Origin: Bacteroidia bacterium | Lineage (GTDB): Bacteria; Bacteroidota; Bacteroidia; Bacteroidales; Prolixibacteraceae | NCBI GenBank assembly: GCA_025358395.1 | Contig: JANYJT010000092.1 | Coordinates: 1-7,350 of the forward strand | DNA length: 7,350 bases | Reading direction: 5' to 3' | Shown: in pieces, positions 1 to 6,079 of the stretch | Layout of the letters: each line of letters begins with the position of its first letter | How positions within the stretch are numbered: the first letter of the stretch is position 1 | Notes under the pieces: generated by a model | What the model was told of the DNA's origin: nothing | The model's database searches: none | The model's input: only the letters and a program-made list of their open reading frames with translations | Made by a program: the position numbers and the translations under genes

Positions 1-103
1 ATGAATGAATGAGTCGTGAATCAAATATACTTTCGTTCTGATAATTTTATTGAAGTTTTTGAAAAAAAATCATTATTTCTTATCGGGTAATCAATTTGCT
101 TTA

Positions 104-111
104 TATTTTTG
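104..111 (+). promoter_or_regulatory. Possible -7 promoter element for the nitroreductase gene
   Basis: TATTTTTG fits the Bacteroidota -7 pattern TAnnTTTG and lies 17 bp before the ATG at 129. No TTTG or TTG partner is visible at the usual 17-23 bp upstream, and the region is very AT-rich, so a chance match is possible. The rest of 1-128 shows nothing else that can be supported; it opens with a short ATGA-type tandem. Confidence 0.3.
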
Positions 112-128
112 CAAATTAAAACCAAACC

Positions 129-671
129 ATGCTCGATATCCTATACAACCGAAGAAGTACCCGAAAATTTAGTGAAAAAAGGGTTGATGATGAAATAATC
201 CATCAATTGCTAAAGGCAGGTTTACGTTCCCCATCCTCAAAAAACAGTCAGCCATGGGAGTTTGTCGTTGTTGATGATCCGGAATTACTGAGTCAATTGT
301 CTGTGTCTAAACCACATGGAGCTTGTCTTTTGAATCATGCTCCTCTTGCAGTAGTGGTAGCTGGTGATAAAACCAAGAGTGATGTTTGGATCGAAGATTG
401 TTCCATCGCTTCCATCATTTTGCAACTGGCAGCCGAAGCTTTGGGTTTAGGTTCTTGCTGGGTTCAGATTCATCGCCGTTACCATGATGATGACCAGACT
501 GCCAATGAATTTATCTGCGATCTTCTCCATATCCCAAATCATTTGGAAGTACTATCGATTGTGGGTATCGGATTTAAGGCAGCTGATCGTCCACCAGTAA
601 GTGAAAAAGAGACAGACTGGCGCAAAGTGATGAAAAACAGTTATAAAACTGCGATATCAATCGAAAAATGA
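129..671 (+). CDS. Nitroreductase-family FMN oxidoreductase
   Basis: This is a 180-residue protein of the nitroreductase-like fold, a homodimeric cytoplasmic FMN enzyme family that uses NAD(P)H to reduce nitro compounds, quinones or other acceptors. The family marks are visible. RRSTRKF at residues 8-14 would contact the FMN phosphate. SPSSKNSQPW at 34-43 is the second flavin-binding segment with the usual Asn-Ser-Gln-Pro-Trp. A Gly-rich helix end, LGLGSCW (105-111), precedes the closing segment VGIGFKAADRPP (145-156), which is typical of the C-terminal part. The length is normal for the small single-domain members. The ATG at 129 is chosen because family homology begins within a few residues of it. 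The gene stands alone and converges on amt copy 1 with a 30-bp gap, so a link to ammonium uptake is not implied. The natural substrate cannot be read from the sequence. Confidence 0.9.
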   Translation: MLDILYNRRSTRKFSEKRVDDEIIHQLLKAGLRSPSSKNSQPWEFVVVDDPELLSQLSVSKPHGACLLNHAPLAVVVAGDKTKSDVWIEDCSIASIILQLAAEALGLGSCWVQIHRRYHDDDQTANEFICDLLHIPNHLEVLSIVGIGFKAADRPPVSEKETDWRKVMKNSYKTAISIEK

Positions 672-701
672 CCCTGGATTTCTCTGTTCGTCAATCACGG
701 T

Positions 702-2024
702 TCAATCTTTTACATGCTCTATGACATATGACTCATCATGTTGTGTGATATCCAAACCAAGTCGTTCTGATTTAGGGGACACCCTTAATGGAATAATTTT
801 ATTGGTCAAAACGTATAGGAGATAGGAACCTCCGAAAGTATATACACCTACAATTATTAGCGCTAGCAAGTGGAATAGAAAGGTTTTGTACTCACCGTAA
901 AACAGTCCAACACCCTGAGCAAATACCGCTGTAAGTAACATCCCGATTATTCCACCCATTCCGTGTGCAGGAAAGACATCCAATGTATCGTCAAGATTGG
1001 TTTTGGAGCGATAGGAGATGGCGATGTTACAGATGAATGAAGCTGCCAAACCAATAAATATTGCAGCACCCGGGTTAACAAATCCCGCCCCCGGAGTGAT
1101 GGCAACCAACCCTACAACCAATCCGATGGCGGCACCCATCGCGGTAGGTTTACGTCCCATGGCTACATCGAAAAGGATAAAACCAATCATCGCAGCAGCG
1201 GAAGCTATATTGGTATTCATTAAGGCAACTGTGGCAATGGCGTTCGCAGCCAATGCTGATCCGGCATTAAACCCGAACCAGCCAAACCAAAGCATGCTTG
1301 CACCAAGCAAAACGAAAGGAATGTTTGCTGGATGAAACTGCTGCTGATAATCTCTTCGGGGACCCAAAAACATTGCTCCGGCAAGTGCTGCAAAACCGGC
1401 TGACATATGAACCACTGTTCCACCTGCGAAATCAAGAACACCCCAATTGCGCAAAAACCCATTTGGATGCCATGTCCAGTGGGCCAAAGGTGCATAAATG
1501 AAAATTGAAAAGAGGGTGATAAACAGAATGTATGAACTAAATTTTACTCTTCCGGCGAAAGATCCGGTTATCAATGCGGGGGTAATAATGGCAAATTTCA
1601 TCTGGAAAATTGCAAACAATGCCAGGGGTATGGTTGGTGCAAGGGCGGCGTTTATATTTCCTCCAACACCTTGGAACATAAAGAAAGTAAATGGATTGCC
1701 AATTAAGCCGTATTTTTCAGGACCTATACTGTCTCCAAACGCGAGGCTGAACCCGAATAGAACCCAAATAATGCTCACGATTCCCATGGCAACAAAACTT
1801 TGTAACATCGTTGAAATTATATTTTTTGGCTGTATCATACCGCCATAAAAAAAGGCTAGCCCAGGGGTCATAAACAGTACGAGAGCTGTAGAAGTCAACA
1901 TCCACGCAACATCCCCGGGAACTGTCTTGGGGTCAAGTTCAAATGGATTTTTACCTGATACGATTACCCCAAGCAATGAGAGAATCAAAAGAAGAACAAG
2001 TGAAATCTGCCAAGATTTTTTCAT
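702..2024 (-). CDS. amt: Ammonium transporter, AmtB-like (amt copy 1)
   Basis: This 440-residue inner-membrane Amt/Rh channel conducts ammonium into the cell. Its sequence resembles E. coli AmtB. Residues 1-24 form a hydrophobic signal-like segment, as in AmtB, and the core begins with ALVLFMTPGLAFFYGG (47-62). Pore residues can be matched to AmtB: F140 and F144 (F103 and F107), W185 (W148), D198 in DFAGGTVVH (D160), the twin histidines H206 and H354 (H168 and H318), and W249, F252 and S256 in GWFGFNAGS (W212, F215, S219). All are intact, so the channel should be active. The C-terminal tail, with LRVSPKSERLGLD at 413-425, matches the cytoplasmic tail that couples subunits and meets PII proteins in AmtB. 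It is divergent from an Lrp/AsnC regulator across a 252-bp spacer, which suggests control by that regulator. No TAnnTTTG element was found directly upstream on this strand. Confidence 0.95.
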   Translation of the reverse strand: MKKSWQISLVLLLILSLLGVIVSGKNPFELDPKTVPGDVAWMLTSTALVLFMTPGLAFFYGGMIQPKNIISTMLQSFVAMGIVSIIWVLFGFSLAFGDSIGPEKYGLIGNPFTFFMFQGVGGNINAALAPTIPLALFAIFQMKFAIITPALITGSFAGRVKFSSYILFITLFSIFIYAPLAHWTWHPNGFLRNWGVLDFAGGTVVHMSAGFAALAGAMFLGPRRDYQQQFHPANIPFVLLGASMLWFGWFGFNAGSALAANAIATVALMNTNIASAAAMIGFILFDVAMGRKPTAMGAAIGLVVGLVAITPGAGFVNPGAAIFIGLAASFICNIAISYRSKTNLDDTLDVFPAHGMGGIIGMLLTAVFAQGVGLFYGEYKTFLFHLLALIIVGVYTFGGSYLLYVLTNKIIPLRVSPKSERLGLDITQHDESYVIEHVKD

Positions 2025-2127
2025 GATCGCTAAATCTTTATTTTTTGAACTGTTTTACTATGCAATAATTTTAATCTTTTTGTCTATATTCTAGAAAATC
2101 GGATGATTTAGATTCAATTGTTCCATA

Positions 2128-2168
2128 AATAGATAAATTAATGTGCAAATTAATTTATTTAATCTATT
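2128..2168. promoter_or_regulatory. AT-rich inverted repeat between amt copy 1 and the Lrp-type regulator
   Basis: TAAATTAAT (2134-2142) and ATTAATTTA (2149-2157) are perfect 9-bp inverted arms around the 6-nt spacer GTGCAA. A further AATAGA (2128-2133) and TCTATT (2163-2168) extend the symmetry, with a 5-nt offset on the right side. AT-rich dyads are typical operators of Lrp/AsnC proteins, and this one lies in the shared divergent spacer and overlaps the candidate -7 element of the regulator gene. An operator role is an inference; an RNA hairpin is the alternative. Confidence 0.5.
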
Positions 2169-2172
2169 TTTG
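2165..2172 (+). promoter_or_regulatory. Possible -7 promoter element for the Lrp/AsnC gene
   Basis: TATTTTTG matches TAnnTTTG and would start transcription near 2179, about 100 nt before the preferred start codon. No -33 TTTG is seen at the normal distance. It overlaps the right end of the AT-rich dyad at 2128-2168, which would suit autorepression. Confidence 0.35.
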
Positions 2173-2183
2173 TTACCATATAC

Positions 2184-2229
2184 ATCGGACACGCTTATCA
2201 ATGCTGTAGACCAAAACACAATGTCCGAT
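2184..2229. promoter_or_regulatory. Spaced 8-bp inverted repeat upstream of the Lrp/AsnC gene
   Basis: ATCGGACA (2184-2191) and TGTCCGAT (2222-2229) are perfect inverted copies separated by 30 nt. They stand out as GC-containing words in an AT-rich spacer. They may be two half-sites for a dimeric or oligomeric DNA-binding protein, or the closing stem of a leader RNA structure. The repeat lies 47 bp before the ATG at 2277. Confidence 0.4.
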
Positions 2230-2276
2230 CAGAGATGTGGAATTCATACTATTTTTTAATCAAAGACAAACTAACA

Positions 2277-2741
2277 ATGACTCTAAGAAACCAACTTGAT
2301 GATACGGATCTTCAAATATTGGATATTGTCACTAGAAATGCCCGGATACCTTTCAAAGATGTTGCTGAAGCCTGCGGAATATCTAGGGCAGCCGTTCATC
2401 AACGCGTATCACGAATGATTGATCTGGGCGTAATTGTCGGTTCCGGTTATACGGTTGATCCGAAGAAAATTGACTATAGAACCTGCTCTTACATTGGACT
2501 TTTCCTGGAAAAGGGTAGTATGTACACTGAGGTTGCCGAACAACTCAGATTAATTAAGGAAATAGTTGAATGTCATTATATTACAGGTCAATATGCTATC
2601 TTTGCAAAAATTTATGCCAGAGACAATGAACATTTAAAATCAGTTTTGAGTGAAAAGATACAAAAAATACCAGGTATCTCCAGTACAGAAACATTCATTT
2701 CGCTCGAAGAAACCTTTAAACGTGAGGTGCCGATATTTTAA
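2277..2741 (+). CDS. Lrp/AsnC family transcriptional regulator
   Basis: From the ATG at 2277 this is a 154-residue protein of the feast/famine (Lrp/AsnC) family, which forms dimers and higher oligomers and binds DNA in response to small metabolites, often amino acids. Residues 8-60 form the AsnC-type winged helix-turn-helix: LDDTDLQILDIV (7-18), then NARIPFKDVAEACGIS (21-36) and the recognition helix RAAVHQRVSRM (37-47). Residues 68-150 form the RAM ligand-sensing domain, with HYITGQYAIFAKI at 100-112. The G-x-Y-D element seen in E. coli Lrp-type proteins reads GQYA here, a variant I believe is common in Bacteroidota members. An in-frame ATG at 2235 would add 14 residues without family similarity, so the later start is preferred. 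The divergent position makes amt copy 1 the first candidate target, possibly with autoregulation. The effector is unknown. Confidence 0.9.
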   Translation: MTLRNQLDDTDLQILDIVTRNARIPFKDVAEACGISRAAVHQRVSRMIDLGVIVGSGYTVDPKKIDYRTCSYIGLFLEKGSMYTEVAEQLRLIKEIVECHYITGQYAIFAKIYARDNEHLKSVLSEKIQKIPGISSTETFISLEETFKREVPIF

Positions 2742-2840
2742 TGCTGCGACTGTCATCAATGCTTTTTGAATGAGTCAATTTATTCAAAGAACTATTTATT
2801 ATTATTTGCGAATAAACACATATTTTTTGTCGTGTGCAAT

Positions 2841-2855
2841 AAAATGAGGGGGGTA
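2841..2855 (+). repeat. Isolated copy of the G-tract motif
   Basis: AAAATGAGGGGGGTA resembles the motif AAAATAGGGGGGT found in the spacer at 6114-6234. It lies in AT-rich sequence between convergent genes. Its function is unknown. Confidence 0.4.
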
Positions 2856-2930
2856 TCAACGAAAAATTAATAATAATTTCAAATTTGAACTTAATTTTAT
2901 GTGGTTAATCTAATATTTACCACATTATTA

Positions 2931-2989
2931 AAAAAATCCGGGTAACATAAGAGATCGCTTTTTTATTGCAATGATCTTAGTTCCCCGGA
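2931..2989 (-). terminator. Intrinsic terminator after amt copy 2
   Basis: On the minus strand, a stem begins with TCCGGGGAACTAAGATC (2989-2973) and closes with a partner ending in CCCGGA (2942-2937), with small bulges in the middle. A run of seven T follows immediately (2936-2930). It begins about 105 nt after the amt copy 2 stop codon and fits the end of the barrel-PII-amt transcript. Confidence 0.75.
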
Positions 2990-3094
2990 AATTCTGTAAG
3001 CAAAATAAATGAAGAATGAAACGGAAATTACGAGTGTTTTGAAAAGTATATTTAATTTAAAATATCTTAAAACAAACTTTTGAATGTTTTTGTA

Positions 3095-4630
3095 TTAGTC
3101 GTAATACGCTTTTGATCCATGTTCAAATACATCAATTCCACCATCTCCTAGTTCTCCCTTAGCTTCTACTCTAAGGCTCCATGGCTGCGGCAGCTTCATA
3201 ACCACCCACATAAGCAGCATTGAAACAGCAAAGGTTACCAGAGTAATTGTTGCACTTCCAATTGCCTGTGCTTTTAGAACGCTTGCACCACCTCCGTAAA
3301 ACAATCCAGCAACAGGTGAAGAATCATCTGCACCGGTTGGGCCGGTAGCCCCATACAATCCACAAGCAAAAAGTCCCAAGGACAAGGTGCCCCAGATGCC
3401 GTTAAGGCCATGGACCGAGAAAGCTCCAACGGGGTCATCTATGCGAAGGTATTCAAGTAGATATACGCCCAATACTACAACTACCCCTGCAACAAGGCCA
3501 ATCACTACTGATCCGAAAGGAGAAACCCAATAACATGGGGCTGTTATGGCAACCAATCCACCTAGCAAACCGTTTAGTGTAAAGCCCACATCAAATTTTC
3601 CTTTGGTAAGTCCAAAATAGAAAGCAACAACCATTGCTCCCAAGGCTCCCGTACAAGCTGCGAGCGTAGTATTGGCGGCTACACGACCAATACCTGCAAT
3701 ATCCATACCGGAAAGAGTACTTCCGGGATTGAAGCCATACCAGCCAAACCATAAAAGAAATGCGCCTATTGTAGCCAGTGGCAAACTATGTGGTGCGGGT
3801 AATCCACCTTTTTCTTTGTCATCGCGAAGGAAGATTCGTCCGAGTCTGGGGCCTAAAACAACAGCTCCTGCCAGAGAAACTACACCACCAATGGTATGAA
3901 CGACCGTTGAACCAGCGAAGTCGCGAAATGGCTGACCTAAGGAAGGTAAGAAATTTCCGGCACTTCCCATGGTCGCCAGAAATCCATCTGGTCCCCATGC
4001 CCAATGGCCAATAATAGGGTAAATAAATCCGGTTACGCCGATGCTGTAAAGAATATCTCCGCGGAATCCTGTACGTCCGATCATGGCACCTGATGTAATG
4101 GTTGAAGCTGTATCTGCAAATGCGAATTGAAAAATCCAATGTGCTAGAATTGAAACACCTGTAGCTTCATAAGTTAAAGGAACTCCCTGAAGAAAAAACC
4201 AGTTGTGTCCAATGAAGCCGTTACCATGACTAAACATGAATGCATAACCGATTGCCCAGAAGAAGACTCCACATATAGCCGTATCCAGAGCACATTCAAC
4301 CAATATATTCACAGTTTCCCTCTTTCTTGCAAAACCTGCCTCTAACATTACAAAACCTGCCTGCATACCAAACACCAAGGCTGCAGCTATCAGAGTCCAA
4401 ACCGTATTTATGGCATTTATTGTGGCAGTCTCGTGAGGAGTGTAAGTATCTGCTGCGTTGGCCGATAATCCCAACATTCCGGGAATCATCATCATGGCAG
4501 CTATTACCATAGCCAGACCAATCATTTTCCCTGCAAAAATGGCGAAGAATAAGTTCCATTTTTCAGATCGACTCAACTTAACCTTCGGCGCGGTCGAGTG
4601 TTTTTTGTTAAAAAGCCTTCGTAAATACAT
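3095..4630 (-). CDS. amt: Ammonium transporter, AMT1-like clade (amt copy 2)
   Basis: This 511-residue Amt/Rh inner-membrane ammonium channel belongs to a different clade from copy 1. Its core opens with LVFGMQAGFVMLEAGFARKRE (85-105), the style of plant AMT1 and related bacterial channels, rather than the TPGLAFFYGG of AmtB types. Pore residues are conserved: F167 and F171, W212, D237 in DFAGSTVVH, twin histidines H245 and H407, and W297, F300 and S304 in GWYGFNPGS. It is longer than usual because about 70 residues precede the first core helix: a basic stretch (1-25), a hydrophobic segment (about 26-50) and a possible signal peptidase site in SANAAD (56-61). The C-terminal tail (485-511) keeps the LRVEAKGELGDGGID pattern that meets PII proteins. 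It lies 109 bp downstream of the PII gene on the same strand, so it is very probably co-transcribed with it and gated by that protein. An intrinsic terminator follows. Confidence 0.94.
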   Translation of the reverse strand: MYLRRLFNKKHSTAPKVKLSRSEKWNLFFAIFAGKMIGLAMVIAAMMMIPGMLGLSANAADTYTPHETATINAINTVWTLIAAALVFGMQAGFVMLEAGFARKRETVNILVECALDTAICGVFFWAIGYAFMFSHGNGFIGHNWFFLQGVPLTYEATGVSILAHWIFQFAFADTASTITSGAMIGRTGFRGDILYSIGVTGFIYPIIGHWAWGPDGFLATMGSAGNFLPSLGQPFRDFAGSTVVHTIGGVVSLAGAVVLGPRLGRIFLRDDKEKGGLPAPHSLPLATIGAFLLWFGWYGFNPGSTLSGMDIAGIGRVAANTTLAACTGALGAMVVAFYFGLTKGKFDVGFTLNGLLGGLVAITAPCYWVSPFGSVVIGLVAGVVVVLGVYLLEYLRIDDPVGAFSVHGLNGIWGTLSLGLFACGLYGATGPTGADDSSPVAGLFYGGGASVLKAQAIGSATITLVTFAVSMLLMWVVMKLPQPWSLRVEAKGELGDGGIDVFEHGSKAYYD

Positions 4631-4689
4631 AACTTTATTATTTTATTGGAATAATTATTGTCTTTGTATAGCCAATCTTCATTATAATT

Positions 4690-4701
4690 CAGATATATCT
4701 G
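4690..4701. promoter_or_regulatory. Perfect 12-bp palindrome between glnK and amt copy 2
   Basis: CAGATATATCTG is its own reverse complement and lies 60 bp upstream of the amt copy 2 start codon. It could be an operator or half of a processing hairpin. A short AT-rich palindrome can also arise by chance. Confidence 0.3.
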
Positions 4702-4739
4702 GAGGTTATATTGATCATTGGACATTTACCTTATTTGGG

Positions 4740-5093
4740 TTAATCTTTTATAAATAAAGATTCGTCACCCTGTTCTTTTGTCCGAATTCGCCAGGACTCC
4801 TCAATCTGAGAAACGAAAATTTTTCCATCGCCAATTTCTCCGGTGTAAGCGACTTTAAGAAGACAGTCTACTGTTTTTCTTAGATTCTGATCTCTTACCA
4901 CGATGGTAAGCATTCGTCTTGGGATGAAAGATGTACTCCCATGTACGCCCCTATATGTTCTCTGAGGAGATTTCATTTCATTGCCAACACCAGTGGCTTC
5001 CCAAAAAGAAAAGAAATCGATGTCAATGGAATGTAAGGCTTCTTTTACCTCTTCGAACTTTGATGTTCTGATGATGGCTTCAATTTTTTTCAT
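4740..5093 (-). CDS. glnK: PII nitrogen regulatory protein, GlnK type
   Basis: This 117-residue PII protein belongs to a family of trimeric cytoplasmic sensors that bind ATP, ADP and 2-oxoglutarate and control ammonium channels and nitrogen enzymes. The start MKKIEAIIRTSKFEEVKEAL (1-20) and the B-loop TGEIGDGKIFV (84-94) are typical, as are the nucleotide-binding residues K91, R102 and R104 in WRIRT. The T-loop is divergent: it is one residue longer than in E. coli GlnB, the Gln39 position that helps hold Mg-ATP and 2-oxoglutarate reads E39, and the uridylylated Tyr51 position is G52 in YRGVHGSTS (47-55). R48, matching the Arg47 that inserts into the AmtB pore, is kept. Blocking the adjacent Amt is therefore the best-supported role, while GlnD-type uridylylation at Tyr51 is not possible. 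The gene is second in a three-gene minus-strand unit. The name glnK follows the linkage to amt. Confidence 0.93.
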   Translation of the reverse strand: MKKIEAIIRTSKFEEVKEALHSIDIDFFSFWEATGVGNEMKSPQRTYRGVHGSTSFIPRRMLTIVVRDQNLRKTVDCLLKVAYTGEIGDGKIFVSQIEESWRIRTKEQGDESLFIKD

Positions 5094-5142
5094 TGTGTAT
5101 TTTTTTAATGTGTTTATTTCTTTGTGAGAACCAATATCTCTT

Positions 5143-5178
5143 TTGACTCCATTTAATTGACTGATATGTACTTGACTC
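5143..5178. repeat. Three direct heptamers upstream of glnK
   Basis: TTGACTC (5143-5149), TTGACTG (5157-5163) and TTGACTC (5172-5178) recur at 14- and 15-bp steps in the 104-bp spacer between the barrel-protein gene and glnK. Regular direct repeats suggest an array of binding half-sites that could give glnK-amt a separate control point. No TAnnTTTG promoter was found in this spacer on the minus strand. Confidence 0.4.
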
Positions 5179-5197
5179 GAAGAGCCAATGCGTAAAA

Positions 5198-5974
5198 TCA
5201 GAAGTTAATATCTAATTGAGTTGTAAAGGAATTAAGGTTGAGATCCTTTGTGTTGTATGCCACTTTTTGGTTGTTATAAATGTCGTAAGCGAATATGACA
5301 GATACATTTGAAGAGAAGGACCAGGAAAAGCCCACATTTAATGCTCCCAGATAATTTTTTCCGCCCTGGTAATCAACCGCAAACCAAAGTTTGTCGGAAA
5401 TTTCATTCATCGGACGATCCAAGGATAGCAAGATTCCGCTGTTTGCCTTGGCACTATTTTCATCAACCAGAATTTTACTATTTCCTACATAATAACCTGC
5501 TGACAATCTTCCAAGTATGGGGATTGTTTTAGCCAGAAGGCCATACATTACATTGTAATTGGTGAGATTGGACTTGGTTCCAAAATTTTGACCACCAAAG
5601 GCAATTGCCGGAGCCCCTTTGAATAATGCATTTTCTGGTGCACCTAATTTGAAATTTAAATAGATTGGGTTCTTGTCGTAAAATCCATCTCCCATGCCCA
5701 GATAGTCAAAACCAACTTCAGCCTGAAATTTTTCCCAAGGCAGAATTCCTGTTGTTAGTCCAATATCATAAATACCTGCACCACGACTTGACTCAGATTG
5801 ATTTTTTACCCTTATATAATTATCAATACCTAAATGTAAAGTTTTAAATTTTTGGAAGTCGGTGGATGGGATCCAGATTTGTGTAGATCCAGTTGCTGAA
5901 ACAAGATTGCTTGATAAAGCCAGTACCAATAGAATTGAAAGTGACAGACTGACTTTTTTAATTTTTAGTTTCAT
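5198..5974 (-). CDS. Predicted outer-membrane beta-barrel protein
   Basis: I do not recognise the exact family of this 258-residue protein. Residues 1-27 form a clear Sec signal peptide: MKLKIKK, a leucine-rich core, and the cleavage site VSA before T28. The mature part lacks long hydrophobic helices. It shows many short alternating strands with aromatic ends, such as YLNFKLG (105-111), GLLAKTIPILGRLSAGYYVG (145-164), LWFAVDYQGG (196-205) and VGFSWSFSSNVSVIFAYDIY (214-233). It ends in TTQLDINF, a terminal Phe with alternating hydrophobics as in the sorting signal of outer-membrane barrels. It is first in the unit with glnK (104 bp downstream) and amt copy 2, behind a good promoter. This points to a role tied to ammonium or nitrogen supply, perhaps a porin-like entry route. 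That role rests on context only. Confidence 0.75.
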   Translation of the reverse strand: MKLKIKKVSLSLSILLVLALSSNLVSATGSTQIWIPSTDFQKFKTLHLGIDNYIRVKNQSESSRGAGIYDIGLTTGILPWEKFQAEVGFDYLGMGDGFYDKNPIYLNFKLGAPENALFKGAPAIAFGGQNFGTKSNLTNYNVMYGLLAKTIPILGRLSAGYYVGNSKILVDENSAKANSGILLSLDRPMNEISDKLWFAVDYQGGKNYLGALNVGFSWSFSSNVSVIFAYDIYNNQKVAYNTKDLNLNSFTTQLDINF

Positions 5975-6014
5975 GATTTAAGAATTAAGATTAATACTAT
6001 GTTATTTCAATTTT

Positions 6015-6052
6015 TTGGGGGATACATTAAAAAACTATGCTTTTTTGATACA
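6015..6052. repeat. Direct repeat, copy A
   Basis: This segment begins TTGGGGGATACATT and runs through ATTAAAAAAC (6026-6035) to TTTTTTGATACA. It resembles 6172-6213 (copy B): both have the TTGGGGG start, the identical decamer ATTAAAAAAC, a central ATG, a T-run and an ending GATACA. It forms most of the leader hairpin. Confidence 0.5.
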
Positions 6053-6059
6053 CTCCCCC
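6017..6059 (-). promoter_or_regulatory. Leader hairpin of the barrel-glnK-amt transcript
   Basis: Read on the minus strand, GGGGGAGTGTATCAAAAAA (6059-6041), the loop GCATAG and TTTTTTAATGTATCCCCC (6034-6017) fold into one long stem. It has five G-C pairs at the base, a bulged A, six pairs of which three are G-U, one mismatch, and six A-U pairs at the top. The G-U pairs would be A-C mismatches in the opposite RNA, so the structure favours the minus-strand transcript. It lies about 15 nt after the predicted transcription start and 42 nt before the ATG. No T-run follows, so it is not a simple terminator. Transcript stabilisation, protein binding or attenuation are possible roles. Confidence 0.6.
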
Positions 6060-6079
6060 TATTTTTTTACCTTCTGTGA

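Larger units (their letters stand above)
2742..3094. other. Non-coding gap between the Lrp/AsnC gene and amt copy 2
   Basis: These 353 bp separate two convergent genes and show no credible small gene. They hold a weak 7-bp inverted repeat, TTTATTC (2779-2785) with GAATAAA (2810-2816), followed by a T-rich run that could help end the plus-strand transcript; a lone G-tract motif at 2841-2855; a 5-bp inverted repeat, GTGGT (2901-2905) with ACCAC (2919-2923); and the terminator of the minus-strand operon at 2931-2989. Confidence 0.6.

Noticed and set aside
1..16. ATGAATGAATGA at the left edge as a gene start or repeat element
   Set aside because: The frame closes at once and the tandem is only three short units, too little to call.
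1018..1848. Plus-strand open frames opposite amt copy 1
   Set aside because: They mirror the antisense of a clearly conserved Amt coding sequence and show low-complexity Ala, Pro and Thr content with no domain.
2235..2276. Upstream ATG at 2235 as the start of the Lrp/AsnC gene
   Set aside because: It adds 14 residues with no family similarity, while the ATG at 2277 gives the normal length and alignment.
3672..4757. Open frames in both strands over amt copy 2
   Set aside because: They are alternative-frame readings of a conserved channel gene with no recognisable protein features.
5308..5847. Plus-strand frames opposite the barrel gene
   Set aside because: They have no signal or domain and overlap a minus-strand gene with a good signal peptide and promoter.
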